A stretch of 64,000 nucleotides of DNA. It comes from Acidobacteriota bacterium (GTDB taxonomy: Bacteria > Acidobacteriota > Blastocatellia > Pyrinomonadales > Pyrinomonadaceae). Below are positions 8,898 through 18,068 of the stretch, in pieces. Made by a program: the position numbers and the translations under genes. The stretch is from assembly GCA_016700075.1 (NCBI GenBank), contig CP065000.1, forward strand, positions 310,001-374,000, given 5' to 3'. The notes beneath the pieces are model-generated. The model did not search any database and was not told the DNA's origin. It worked only from the letters and a program-made list of their open reading frames with translations. Position 1 is the stretch's first letter. Every line of letters begins with the position of its first letter.

Positions 8898-9058
8898 GCT
8901 TCCCTTAAAAGTGCACAGTTGAAAAGTAGAGTTTTCTGACATCATAGGAGATGGAGGAGAACAGATGAAGAGGAGCAGATTTAGTGAGACGCAAGTGGTA
9001 GCGATCTTGAAGGAAGGAGAAGCTGGTCGAGCGGTGGCGGAGATCTGCCGGGAGCACG
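8895..9058 (+). mobile_element. Fragment of an IS3-family element, orfA-proximal end
   Basis: 164 bp that appears identical to the reverse complement of 10099-10262, comprising the terminal repeat TAAGCTTCCC, the leader and the first codons of orfA (ATG at 8965, MKRSRFSETQ...). It stops in the middle of orfA and directly abuts the full copy, which lies in the opposite orientation. Confidence 0.93.
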
Positions 9059-9077
9059 CGTAAGCTTCCCGTCAATG

Positions 9078-9919
9078 TCACAGGTCTAAAATAGAGTTTT
9101 CAGTTAAGAGCCGGCGTTTGAATTCGGCCGGCGGGATGTTCCCCAACGATCTGTGGGGACGTTCTTCGTTATAGCTGAGCATCCAGGCCCAGCTCAGGTC
9201 TCGCACCTGCGAGAGATTTGAGAAGATGTGCGGATCGAGCACCTCTTCTCGATAGCTGCGGTTGAACCTCTCGATGTAAGCATTCTGGTTCGGCTTTCCA
9301 GGCTCGATGTAATTGATCTTCACTTCATTTTCACTGCACCAGTCGGCAAAGACATGAGCGGTCATTTCGGGTCCGTTATCGACTCTGATCGCAGATGGCA
9401 GCCCTCGATCTGATTTGAGCTGCTCCAGTACCCGCACCAACCGGACTGCAGTGATCGACGTATCGACAACAATGTCTAGGGCCTCGCGAACGCCCTCGTC
9501 GATGATATTCAGGACACGGAATCGTGTGCCCGAATACAGCGTATCGCTCACAAAATCGAACGACCAACTGCTGTTGATCTGGGCGGGAACGTCCAGCGAT
9601 GCCGGGTTCCGCTCGGGCAGCCTTCGCTTTGTCCGCCTTTTCAGGTTGAGCTTCATCGCCTTATATATCCGCCAAACTCGCTTGTGGTTCCATTTGTGGC
9701 CCAGATTCCGCAGCCGGTAGAAACACATCCAAAAGCCCCAACGGCTGTGCTTCGCGATCAGGTCATTAAGGGCCGCGATCACCGGAGCATCCCTTTTATC
9801 CACTTCTTTTTCCTGTCTCCGCGGTACCACGCCCGTCGCGAAAGTCCTGCCGCCAGACACGCCCGAGCTACCGACAGCAGCCAGATCTTTGTCAAAAACT
9901 CCACCGCCCATCGCCGCAT
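9078..9919 (-). pseudogene. IS3-family transposase OrfB, frameshifted
   Basis: The C-terminal 240 codons encode an rve/DDE integrase core: SWSFDFVSDTL (first Asp), RVDNGPEM (second Asp) and PNQNAYIERFNRSYREEVLD (Glu), with the usual NEERPHRSLGNIPPAEF tail. The N-terminal part, MRRWAVEFL...VARACLAAGLSRRAWYR, is homologous to OrfB starts but lies in another frame, beginning at ATG 9919. The two frames cross in the A-rich stretch around 9800-9825. The interval is 842 bases, not a multiple of three. The enzyme should not be made as one chain. Confidence 0.8.
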
Positions 9920-9927
9920 ATCCGGCG

Positions 9928-10192
9928 TTAGAGCTTTCCCAGCAGATCCTTTATCGCCATGTTCTCCAGCGCCAGGTTTGCGTACATCTTCTTCAAACGG
10001 CTGTTCTCCTCTTCAAGCTCCTTCATCCGCTTCAGATCCAGACGCCTCCAGCCCGCCGTACTTCGACTTCCATTGATAGTACGTCGCATTACTGATCCCG
10101 TGCTCCCGGCAGATCTCCGCCACCGCTCGACCAGCTTCTCCTTCCTTCAAGATCGCTACCACTTGCGTCTCACTAAATCTGCTCCTCTTCAT
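9928..10192 (-). pseudogene. IS3-family OrfA (helix-turn-helix), frameshifted
   Basis: The start MKRSRFSETQ..ILKEGEAGRAVAEICREHGISNATYYQWKSKYGG is the OrfA DNA-binding domain. After GGLEAS the frame is lost. Removing one T near 10040 restores DLKRMKELEEEN...LLGKAL and the stop at 9928-9930. The span is 265 bases (88 codons plus one), which fits a single inserted base. Confidence 0.82.
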
Positions 10193-10337
10193 CTGTTCTC
10201 CTCCATCTCCTATGATGTCAGAAAACTCTACTTTTCAACTGTGCACTTTTAAGGGAAGCTTACGATGAACTCAGGATGATCAAAGAATCGGATCAGTAAT
10301 ATATTTTGGGCGTTGATCCTGGGAATTAGCCGTTGTT

Positions 10338-10658
10338 GTGTTAAATAAATCTCTTAGCGGACGAATTTTGCTATCTTTGGCCATAGGCATAATAGTTACG
10401 GTCGGCGTAACGACATTTGGCTATCTTACGGAATCTGAGCAAGTTGCTCGGATCTGCTTTTGGCAATCAAACCTTCTTACAAAATATATTCAGTCAGGAC
10501 CGATCATTTTGCACGATTATGACGGCACCCCAATCATGGAGGGCACAGTGCTTACATTGTTCTTGATCTTCGGTGGAATGCTCTCCGGGATACCGATCTA
10601 TGGGCTTATGGCATTTCTACTTCTAACCGCCATTTCGCGACTCTCATCGAAAAGATGA
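10338..10658 (+). CDS. Small two-to-three-segment membrane protein
   Basis: 106 residues from a GTG start, with hydrophobic stretches near residues 10-28, 70-88 and 88-100. AT-richer than the genome around it. It ends inside the start of the RHS core duplicate, so it may be a toxin-locus accessory protein or the tail of a displaced cassette. The ribosome binding site is weak and no family is recognised. Confidence 0.4.
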   Translation: MLNKSLSGRILLSLAIGIIVTVGVTTFGYLTESEQVARICFWQSNLLTKYIQSGPIILHDYDGTPIMEGTVLTLFLIFGGMLSGIPIYGLMAFLLLTAISRLSSKR

Positions 10659-10660
10659 GA

Positions 10661-10876
10661 GGCGAGGCGAAGCGGTCGCAAAGGGTCTGGGACGGTGAGC
10701 AGGAAGAGTGGGAAGATTGGGACCATGTCTATTTCCTGCGTTCGAGCGTGACGGGCGGTGTGGTGAGCGAGGCGACTAAGACCGGCAAAAAGCGTTACAC
10801 CTACGTCGCGGCGGGCGGCGGGGTGGTGGCACGTCAGGAGCTGACCGACACGGATACACAGATCGTCGGCTGGCAG
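10661..10876 (+). repeat. RHS core end, second copy of the 216-bp direct repeat
   Basis: Same length as 6467-6682, without indels. Recombination between the two copies would delete the tip, both membrane genes and the IS, about 4.2 kb. Confidence 0.93.
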
Positions 10877-10888
10877 ATGACAAAAGGA

Positions 10889-10911
10889 AGGCTGTCCGAG
10901 AAGGACAGCCT
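10889..10911 (-). terminator. Stem-loop terminator of the C25 peptidase gene
   Basis: A perfect 9-bp stem, AGGCTGTCC (10889-10897) and GGACAGCCT (10903-10911), with a 5-base loop. On the minus strand it is followed by TTCCTTTTG. It lies 31 bases past the stop at 10942. Confidence 0.65.
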
Positions 10912-10941
10912 CATTCAAATTGCAGTCAGAACATTCAAACC

Positions 10942-13506
10942 CTAGCGGACCTTTAACATCGGATCGCCAAGAAGCACCCAGGAGAATCGCACATCACTGC
11001 CGCCCGGGACGACCTGCTTAGCATCTCGTATCAGATCGCCCATTCGTGGGATCGTCCCAAGTCCTATTTGCTGAAAGAACCGCTGTCCCATAACAAGCTG
11101 TATGTCAGGCGTTGTTTTACCGCTTGACGCCCATGCCGCAACGGAACCTCCGTTGGTTGCTTTCGTGAGGCTCTCAGCCAACGAGTCGTTCGAAACCTGA
11201 ATGAAATAGCCGTTCAAACAAGTGAGCATCGTAAATATCGTCTGGCTGTTCGCGTTGGTCAACTGACTGACGTTATTTATACTGAAAAAGCTGGTCGCGG
11301 CCCATAGTCCGGAAGACCCATGTCCGGCATAGTTAATGATATACCGTCCAAGATTGATCTCATTTATTAGGGTTTGCTGGGCGTTCGGTGCGGCACGATC
11401 GACCATCACGGACGGCGTCTCAGGCGGCAGCTGATTGCGAAGTATCATGCTCATAGCCTGAAAGTCGTATCCGCTAGGCAGATCATAGGCAAAGATGGCG
11501 CCTCGGCTAAGCGACTGCATCGCAGGAACCTCGAAGGCGACGGTCTTGTTGTACATCGTGTTAACACCCGCCACGTTTCGCGTAGCTATACGCCCGATCG
11601 CCAGTTCTGCCAATCCGTCATTGTTAAAATCAGCAAGAGCCTCGTCGGAGCCGGTTTCTTCGTAGATCGTACTTACAAGTTTGGTCGGGACCATGTTCCA
11701 ATACCCGAGACCTTCATAATTTCTCGAGTCATATGAGCCGTCGCCCAACAGCAGTGCGTATGTTGGTGCGGTTTGCCAGTTCTGGGAAGCATATAAGAAG
11801 AAATCCTGCAGCCCCTTTGCCGCGACCGATCCGTAACTGAATTCATCCAGAATGTCGGCAACATCGATCACCTTTACCGTGAAACCTTGATTGCGGCGAT
11901 AATTCGCCCAGGTTTCGGCGGCGTTCATGAAATCCGCCGAAGAATGCGAAATAATGACAAGGTTTGCCGCATTCGCGGGCGATGAGAGTGTCGATGGATT
12001 ATTAAATGTGACCGTAGCAGGAGCAAGAAGCCCTGTGTCCTCGACGCCGTAGGCAACGATGGAACGGCCCGACGGAATGGTTACCGACCAAACCGAACCA
12101 TTCTGTACAGGTGTAAGGCCCTGCAGCAGCATTGGCTCACCGTCGTATGTAACATCAAATATCCGAATATTCGACGTTGAAAAATTCCCGACCTCGACCC
12201 GCCTTATACCTGGGGTAAAAAACGAAATACGTCCCTGATCTGCCGCGTATCTTCGAGCGAAGTTCAATTTGATCGAATCGAACATGCTGAAATCGCCCGA
12301 CGCGACCGAATTCATCTGAAGACTGTTATTTCCCTCAACCAACAAAGATGTCGGGATAGTAAACGTGCCCGAAAAAGCGTTTTGGAGATTGCCGTTGATA
12401 AATCCGATCTCAGTGCCGTTCAAGACCAACCGAACGGAGTGGGCTCCGTTCGAATAGCCCATCATCTTGACGTTGATGGTAGCCGACGCGACATTCGTGT
12501 CGATGCCCGAAACAGGAAAGGTGTACGTTGTTGGACTCGACGTTACGATGCGTCCCCAATAGTTCTCGTCGTCTCCGTTGAATATGGTGTTAACGTACGA
12601 CGTACGTTCTTTACGGAAGTTTTCAAAAGGATAGTTCGGTGAAACGACGTTACCGCCATGGTTCGCAAGCAAACGCTGCTGGATCCGTTTGCCCGGCGCA
12701 TTATCAGCGATCAGATAATACACACGGGTGTCGCTTTCCGGTTTGTCGATACCACGCCCAAAGAACTCAATGTAGTCATCATTAGCGCCGACGATAATGG
12801 CCTGTTCATTTCCTTCGACAAAAAGCCGCCAGTTGGCCGAGTTGCTGTTCACGTTAAAACCGGCATTCTGCAACTGTGTGCGTGTGACCCTGAAAAAGCC
12901 TTCACGGCGTATGCCGATCTTCACGCCCGGCTGTGCGACCACTGCACGATGAGTCGCAATATTCGGCGGCAACGTGGCCTCAGCAACTGTGCTTCTGAGT
13001 TCGTCCGGCAGATCTGCTGACTTGAATTCAACCACCGAGTTCCTTTCTGCCCGCTTCACAAGCGATCTGGCATCGCCGCTCGGCACCACCGTAGAGGAGA
13101 AAGTCGATCGCCCATCGATATTTATGGCTTCAATGTAATAAGCGGCCGACATACTGCCGAAACGGTCATAGACCTCATAACTTCTGCCGTATACGGTATC
13201 TTGACGCGAAGACGCCCACGATCCCGGAACCATTAACTCGTCAGCCAAACGGGTCCCGTTAACGTCGGTCTTGTACACGTAGAAACCGGCATTCGCCGCT
13301 TCTTCTGTCATCGTCCACTTTACGGCAACCCCTCTTCCGTCAAACGACGCATTTACTGTTCCGAACATGGTTCGGCCGCGTTGATCGGATTCTGCAACGG
13401 ACGCGGACGCTTTTTTAAGTTCCCTGGCGGACCTTTGTCCCAATACCGGCAAATACAAGACGACAACCATCGAAACCGATGTCGTGAACGCGATCAACTT
13501 TTTCAT
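10942..13506 (-). CDS. Secreted gingipain-like cysteine peptidase (family C25)
   Basis: 854 residues. Residues 1-23 are a signal peptide ending LGQ. The middle is a beta-rich region with fibronectin-like character. The C-terminal 330 residues carry the caspase-like C25 fold: NLVIISHSSADF, LLLGDGSYD, then the catalytic pair GHG (His729) and TCLNG (Cys763). The protein ends soon after the catalytic domain at GDPMLKV, so it lacks the Ig-like and type IX sorting domains of Porphyromonas gingipains. A GAGGAG ribosome binding site precedes ATG 13506. It is probably an exported, Arg/Lys-type or self-processing protease; the substrate is unknown. Confidence 0.88.
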   Translation of the reverse strand: MKKLIAFTTSVSMVVVLYLPVLGQRSARELKKASASVAESDQRGRTMFGTVNASFDGRGVAVKWTMTEEAANAGFYVYKTDVNGTRLADELMVPGSWASSRQDTVYGRSYEVYDRFGSMSAAYYIEAINIDGRSTFSSTVVPSGDARSLVKRAERNSVVEFKSADLPDELRSTVAEATLPPNIATHRAVVAQPGVKIGIRREGFFRVTRTQLQNAGFNVNSNSANWRLFVEGNEQAIIVGANDDYIEFFGRGIDKPESDTRVYYLIADNAPGKRIQQRLLANHGGNVVSPNYPFENFRKERTSYVNTIFNGDDENYWGRIVTSSPTTYTFPVSGIDTNVASATINVKMMGYSNGAHSVRLVLNGTEIGFINGNLQNAFSGTFTIPTSLLVEGNNSLQMNSVASGDFSMFDSIKLNFARRYAADQGRISFFTPGIRRVEVGNFSTSNIRIFDVTYDGEPMLLQGLTPVQNGSVWSVTIPSGRSIVAYGVEDTGLLAPATVTFNNPSTLSSPANAANLVIISHSSADFMNAAETWANYRRNQGFTVKVIDVADILDEFSYGSVAAKGLQDFFLYASQNWQTAPTYALLLGDGSYDSRNYEGLGYWNMVPTKLVSTIYEETGSDEALADFNNDGLAELAIGRIATRNVAGVNTMYNKTVAFEVPAMQSLSRGAIFAYDLPSGYDFQAMSMILRNQLPPETPSVMVDRAAPNAQQTLINEINLGRYIINYAGHGSSGLWAATSFFSINNVSQLTNANSQTIFTMLTCLNGYFIQVSNDSLAESLTKATNGGSVAAWASSGKTTPDIQLVMGQRFFQQIGLGTIPRMGDLIRDAKQVVPGGSDVRFSWVLLGDPMLKVR

Positions 13507-13600
13507 TACTACTCTCCTCGAATGGCCGGAAGGGGGCGGCGCGACTAATGTGACTGATTGACCTGACTTAAAAATAACATCAATAGCCCGGCTTCACAAA

Positions 13601-16330
13601 CTAATTTTCACCGATGATCTGCCCAAGAACATACGGCAAAATACCGCCGCTGTTGTAATATTCGAGTTCGATCGGAGTGTCAATTCTCAGTTGTACGGGC
13701 AATTCAAAGCTCGTTCCGTCCAGGCGCCTGACACGCAGAGTAATATCTTGCTGCGGTGCAACATCTTCTTCGAGTCCCGTGATGTCAAAAAACTCTGTTC
13801 CGTCAAGTCCAAGCGTGGAAGCAGACTCACCATTCTTGAACTGGAGCGGCAGAACGCCCATTCCAACGAGATTAGAGCGATGAATGCGTTCAAAACTCTC
13901 AGCTACAACAGCTCTTACGCCCATTAAGGCAGTTCCTTTTGCCGCCCAATCACGCGAACTGCCGGTCCCGTACTCCTTACCGGCAAAGATGACCAATGGG
14001 ATGTTCTCTTCCCTGTACTTCATCGCAGCATCGTAAATAGTTGTTTCGGTGCCGTCGGGTTGATGGCGTGTGAAACCGCCTTCGGTCGGGGCTGCCATGA
14101 GGTTCTTTATTCGGACATTCGCAAAGGTGCCGCGCAGCATAACGCGGTCATTTCCCCGCCGCGAACCGTAAGAATTAAAATCTGCCGGATCGACCCCGAG
14201 TGACTGCAAATAGCTGCCGGCAGGAGAATCAGGCTTGATCGCACCGGCAGGAGAAATGTGGTCGGTCGTGACGGAATCACCAAAGATAGCCAACGCCCTT
14301 GCACCAGAAATATCCTTAAAGCCGGTCTCGCCGAAATTGCTTGAGAAAAACGGCGGCTCCTGAATGTACGTCGAATCAGGGTCCCATTCATAGATCTGGC
14401 CGACGCTGGAGCTGATATTGTTCCAAAGCGGATTTTGCTCAGCGAACTCCGAATACAACTTTCGGTAGGTCTCTGCGTCGTATGCCTTTGACAGGTGCGA
14501 CGCAACCTCGTCCATGGTTGGCCAAATATCCGCAAGGAACACCTCGTTACCGTCTCCATCTATACCGATCGGGTCGCCAACGGGGTCCACAACGATCCTG
14601 CCGGCAAGGGCGAATGCGACAACAAGGGGCGGCGACATTAGAAAATTGGCTCTTACATTCTGATGAACGCGTGCTTCGAAATTCCGGTTACCCGACAAAA
14701 CCGATGCGACAACCATATCGTTCGAAGTGATCGTCTTTTCTATGCGCGGATCGAGAGGGCCCGAGTTGCCGATACATGTTGTACAGCCATAGCCCACAAG
14801 GTCGAAGCCAACATCGTTCAAATATTGCTGAAGACCGGCCTTTTCGAGATATTCAGTCACAACGCGTGATCCGGGAGCCAAAGAGGTTTTGACGTAGCCG
14901 GGAACCTTCATTCCCCGCTCTACCGCCTTCTTGGCAACGAGGCCGGCGGCCATCATTACACTAGGATTGGAGGTGTTCGTACAGGAAGTAATGGCGGCTA
15001 TGACCACGTCACCGTGTCCCAGGCTGGAAACATCCGACAGGTCATTCAAACCGGCCTCGTCCGAATCGCGCCCGGTTATCGAATAACGCGTGGGGGCCTC
15101 ACCGCTTTCTTTCCCGAAGCCACCTTCGGCGATCGGCGTAACCAACAGATCCAAGAATTTTTCCTTGACTCCGGTCAGTTCGATGCGGTCTTGAGGACGT
15201 TTTGGACCTGCAACCGAAGGAACTATAGAACCGAGATCGAGTTCAACTACGCTAGAATAATCTACGTCTCCTGATGCAGGTATTCCGAATAGACCTTGTG
15301 CTTTAAAATAGTTTTTCACAGTCGCGATATCGCGTTCATCACGGCCGGTATTCCGATAATAATCCAGCGTCTTTTCATCGACACCGAAGAATCCCATCGT
15401 GGCGCCGTATTCGGGTGCCATGTTTGCAATGGTTGCCCTGTCGGTCGCATTGAGTGCTGCCGCACCCTCGCCGAAAAATTCTACAAATTTCCCGACGACA
15501 TTGTGCTTTCGCAGCAATTCGGTAACACGAAGCACCACATCGGTCGCCGTTGACCCCTCAGGAAGGGATCCCGAAATGTTTACGCCGACAACATCCGGCG
15601 TGAGGAAATACACGGGCTGCCCCAACATTGCCGCCTCCGCTTCAATGCCGCCTACGCCCCATCCGACTATACCGATACCGTTGATCATTGTCGTGTGCGA
15701 ATCGGTACCGACGAGCGTATCAGGATAGTAGACACCACCCTTGCTGAAAACGCCTCTTGCAAGATATTCAAGATTTACCTGATGAACGATGCCGATGCCC
15801 GGCGGTATCACCCGAAATCCGCTGAACGCCTGTGTACCCCACTTTAGAAAGCGATATCTCTGCTCATTGCGCTCGAATTCCTTTTCGATGTTCATTTGGT
15901 AAGAAAATTCGTTACCGAAATAATCAACCTGAACAGAATGATCTATCACCAGATCTACCGGCACCAGAGGCTCGATCAAGCCCGGATCCTTGCCCATTCT
16001 CTTTACAGCAGATCGCATTGCTGCAAGGTCCACCAACAATGGAACTCCCGTAAAATCCTGGAGTATCACGCGCGCAACGACGAAAGGGATCTCCGCTGTC
16101 CGATCTTCGCCCGGCGCCCAGCGTGCCAGGTCAGATACGTTTGTTTCGCTAATTTTTCGGCCGCCGTCAAAATTGCGGAGAACAGATTCAAGCACTATTC
16201 GTATCGAGACCGGAAGTCTGGAAATCCCTTCAAAACCCGCCTCCTCAAGTGCAGGAAGCGAGTAGTAGATGCCTTTTTCACCATGACCCGTCTCGAATTC
16301 TTTGCGGGTACCAAATAGATCGTGATTCAT
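13601..16330 (-). CDS. acnA: Aconitate hydratase A
   Basis: 909 residues from ATG 16330 (MNHDLFGTRKEF); AAGG lies just upstream. The frame stays open to 16387, inside tRNA-Glu, which rules out the longer form. AcnA interconverts citrate and isocitrate in the TCA cycle. The three Fe-S cysteines are visible in SCTNTSNP and GCTTCIGNSGP. The C-terminal swivel domain has GKEYGTGSSRDWAAKG and the substrate-binding SFERIHRSNLVGMGVLP. The long form resembles IRP1/AcnA, not AcnB. Confidence 0.97.
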   Translation of the reverse strand: MNHDLFGTRKEFETGHGEKGIYYSLPALEEAGFEGISRLPVSIRIVLESVLRNFDGGRKISETNVSDLARWAPGEDRTAEIPFVVARVILQDFTGVPLLVDLAAMRSAVKRMGKDPGLIEPLVPVDLVIDHSVQVDYFGNEFSYQMNIEKEFERNEQRYRFLKWGTQAFSGFRVIPPGIGIVHQVNLEYLARGVFSKGGVYYPDTLVGTDSHTTMINGIGIVGWGVGGIEAEAAMLGQPVYFLTPDVVGVNISGSLPEGSTATDVVLRVTELLRKHNVVGKFVEFFGEGAAALNATDRATIANMAPEYGATMGFFGVDEKTLDYYRNTGRDERDIATVKNYFKAQGLFGIPASGDVDYSSVVELDLGSIVPSVAGPKRPQDRIELTGVKEKFLDLLVTPIAEGGFGKESGEAPTRYSITGRDSDEAGLNDLSDVSSLGHGDVVIAAITSCTNTSNPSVMMAAGLVAKKAVERGMKVPGYVKTSLAPGSRVVTEYLEKAGLQQYLNDVGFDLVGYGCTTCIGNSGPLDPRIEKTITSNDMVVASVLSGNRNFEARVHQNVRANFLMSPPLVVAFALAGRIVVDPVGDPIGIDGDGNEVFLADIWPTMDEVASHLSKAYDAETYRKLYSEFAEQNPLWNNISSSVGQIYEWDPDSTYIQEPPFFSSNFGETGFKDISGARALAIFGDSVTTDHISPAGAIKPDSPAGSYLQSLGVDPADFNSYGSRRGNDRVMLRGTFANVRIKNLMAAPTEGGFTRHQPDGTETTIYDAAMKYREENIPLVIFAGKEYGTGSSRDWAAKGTALMGVRAVVAESFERIHRSNLVGMGVLPLQFKNGESASTLGLDGTEFFDITGLEEDVAPQQDITLRVRRLDGTSFELPVQLRIDTPIELEYYNSGGILPYVLGQIIGEN

Positions 16331-16380
16331 ATCCTTTTTCTTGTATTGTAATTGAGCAAGTTCTATAATAACCATCTTGC

Positions 16381-16455
16381 GGCGCATTCGTCTATCGGTT
16401 AGGACGCAAGATTCTCAATCTTGAAAGACGGGTTCGACTCCCGTATGCGCTACCA
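16381..16455 (+). tRNA. tRNA-Glu (anticodon CTC)
   Basis: Acceptor 16381-16387 pairs with 16445-16451 (first pair G-U). D-arm 16390-16405, anticodon stem 16407-16411/16419-16423 with loop TTCTCAA (CTC), T-arm 16428-16444, discriminator A 16452 and an encoded CCA to 16455. It reads codon GAG. It is divergent from acnA with only 50 bases between them. Confidence 0.95.
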
Positions 16456-16486
16456 GACCACTTTATCTAATTCCTGACTCTAGGTT

Positions 16487-16513
16487 GACCGGCTTTTTGC
16501 GGGTCATTTTTTT
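16487..16513 (+). terminator. Rho-independent terminator after tRNA-Glu
   Basis: GACCGGC (16487-16493), loop TTTTT, GCGGGTC (16499-16505) with one internal mismatch, then ATTTTTTT. It lies 32 bases after the tRNA. Confidence 0.7.
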
Positions 16514-16615
16514 GACGCGGGCTCAACATCGCGGCAAACGCTTGCCCGTGATACAGTTTCTAACGGTCGGAGTCGCCTGAGAATGGCTCTATATTCTCAT
16601 CTGAGGTGTCTGATT

Positions 16616-16981
16616 ATGAAAAGATGGCTGTTCGCCTTTTTGCTGCTCGGTTCCGTGGTCTTCTTGGCCGCTTGCCCCGACCGAAAAAGTATCGCGGAGG
16701 TATCCGCAAACCCCGGAAAATACGCCAACAAGGATGTGGTCGTAGCGGGTCGAGTGGTTGACAGTTACGGTATCGGTGTTCCCGGGACCCGATATGGCGG
16801 CGGTGCATACAAGATCGATGACGGCACCGGCACTATTTGGGTCATTGCGACCGAAGGCAATGTGCCTGGTCGCGGTGCCCAGATCGGCGTAAAGGGACGT
16901 GTCAGCAGCGGTGTGAATTGGCGCGGTCGAAACTACGGCCTTGCGATCTACGAAAAGGACCGGCGATATCCCAAGAACTAG
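16616..16981 (+). CDS. Small lipoprotein with OB-fold-like domain
   Basis: 121 residues from ATG 16616 (MKRWLFAFLLLG...), which gives a clean lipoprotein signal ending LAAC; the in-frame ATG at 16583 would bury it. The mature part reads SIAEVSANPGKYANKDVVVAGRV...YKIDDGTGTIWV...GAQIGVKGRVSSG, the pattern of OB-fold tRNA_anti/BOF-like domains in envelope proteins. Specific function unknown. Confidence 0.8.
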   Translation: MKRWLFAFLLLGSVVFLAACPDRKSIAEVSANPGKYANKDVVVAGRVVDSYGIGVPGTRYGGGAYKIDDGTGTIWVIATEGNVPGRGAQIGVKGRVSSGVNWRGRNYGLAIYEKDRRYPKN

Positions 16982-17013
16982 CGTTATCTGAATTGTTTTT
17001 ATAAATTCCTTCG

Positions 17014-17433
17014 GTGCGAATCTTGACGGTGTCGCAGTTAGAACAGGCCTTTGCCGGCCTCGAGCAAAGCATCGAGGCCGCATTGACCAACCATCGAAAT
17101 GATCCTGTTAGCGTGACGCAGGATGGCATAGCCATTTCACCGACGGCAAAGGTGATCCGTTCAGCCGCGGTTCTGGAGCAGGCGCTCGGCGGCATCTCGC
17201 GGCGTTTATGGGACGACCCTTTCGAATGGACGCTTCCAGAGGCCTTCCCGACCGATAAGCAAGCGTTTGAATACCTTTCCGAGGTCAGATCGCTCCGAAG
17301 ATCGACATTCGCCGCATTCAAGCATAATGACGACCTCGATCGGCTCATTCCTTCCCCGATAGAGATGCGGTCGATCCGCGATGTACTTTTGGACGCTTTG
17401 ACTCGTTCGCGTGCCATCCTTGATTGCCTATGA
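17014..17433 (+). CDS. Conserved-looking hypothetical protein
   Basis: 139 residues, largely helical and charged, without signal or membrane segment. The GTG start at 17014 is uncertain; GTG 17029 (VSQLEQAF) is equally possible because no ribosome binding site is clear. Codon use is like its neighbours and the reading frame excludes the other strands. No family recognised. Confidence 0.6.
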   Translation: MRILTVSQLEQAFAGLEQSIEAALTNHRNDPVSVTQDGIAISPTAKVIRSAAVLEQALGGISRRLWDDPFEWTLPEAFPTDKQAFEYLSEVRSLRRSTFAAFKHNDDLDRLIPSPIEMRSIRDVLLDALTRSRAILDCL

Positions 17434-17510
17434 CGATATTTGGCTGATATTTACGTTTTGCTGCGTGAACTTTTTCGTGTAACAATTCGTTTCATCTAGT
17501 GTCCTACGCT

Positions 17511-18068
17511 ATGCAGGGGTTACATTGTCCAAATTGCGGTCAGCAGCAGGTCTCGCGAGAGACCAAGTTTTGTTCTCGGTGCGGGCTGCCGTTGACCGGC
17601 GTTCGGATGGTACTTGAGAATGGCGGAGCCGTTCCGATTATAGAAAGAACGAAGACCGCGAGGTTTTTCAATAAGCGGAACGGGGTGGTCTTTTCCATCT
17701 CTTGGTTCATTATCTTTACGATGTTCCTGACCGCATTTTTCGGTATCTTGAATGCCCCTGATGAACTTGTAGCGATCGTAGCGATCACCGGCTTTTTCGG
17801 GAGTATCCTGTCCCTTCTTATCTCGTTGGTATTTTTTCCCAGTTCGAAGTCCACAGCACAGACCCTCGCTGCGTTTGAACAGACGACAGCTTCGCAGACA
17901 CAATTTGCTCCGATGCCGGAACGCGGGGCACTTCCGCCAAAGGACGTATCGGCGGCCGCCGCTTTTGTACCGCGCGCAGGCATGTGGCTGGATACGAAAG
18001 AACTTTCCCCCTCTGAAACGTCCGAGGGAAAGACCAAACTGCTGAACGACGAAGAAGCCCGTCAATAA
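17511..18068 (+). CDS. Zinc-ribbon membrane protein
   Basis: 185 residues from ATG 17511 (MQGLHCPNCGQQ). The N-terminus is a two-knuckle zinc ribbon: CPNC at residues 5-8 and CSRC about 15 residues later. Two membrane segments follow, near residues 62-80 and 85-105, then a disordered Ala/Ser/Glu tail. This zinc-ribbon plus two-helix form is common and uncharacterised. It ends tail-to-tail with ggt, overlapping by 7 bases. Confidence 0.75.
   Translation: MQGLHCPNCGQQQVSRETKFCSRCGLPLTGVRMVLENGGAVPIIERTKTARFFNKRNGVVFSISWFIIFTMFLTAFFGILNAPDELVAIVAITGFFGSILSLLISLVFFPSSKSTAQTLAAFEQTTASQTQFAPMPERGALPPKDVSAAAAFVPRAGMWLDTKELSPSETSEGKTKLLNDEEARQ

Larger units (their letters stand above)
9061..10262 (-). 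mobile_element. IS3-family insertion sequence, full length but frameshifted
   Basis: About 1202 bp from TAAGCTTCCC at 9061 to GGGAAGCTTA at 10253-10262. The terminal inverted repeats are imperfect beyond the first ten bases but share the AAAATAGAGTTTTC-like block about 25 bases in. It holds the orfA and orfB arrangement of IS3 elements on the minus strand. The outer flanks (TTCCG and CGATG) show no convincing target duplication, consistent with the rearranged structure. Both transposase reading frames carry a frameshift. Confidence 0.88.
10655..10945 (+). pseudogene. Orphan RHS core end without tip
   Basis: 96 codons: GEAKRSQRVWDGEQEEWEDWDHVYF...YVAAGGGVVARQEL...IVGWQ matches the core end of the RHS gene at 4841, then 20 unrelated residues (MTKGRLSEKD...) and a stop. 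The unrelated tail is encoded by the stem-loop and downstream end of the convergent C25 peptidase gene, so no tip domain survives. Orphan core fragments of this kind are usual in RHS loci, where they serve as recombination anchors for spare tips. Confidence 0.75.

Noticed and set aside
9078..9911. Complete transposase from its own ATG
   Set aside because: The first ~40 codons of this frame are not transposase-like; the real N-terminus is in another frame.
16330..16387. N-terminal extension of aconitase
   Set aside because: It would place the start inside tRNA-Glu; MNHDLF at 16330 matches family starts and has a ribosome binding site.
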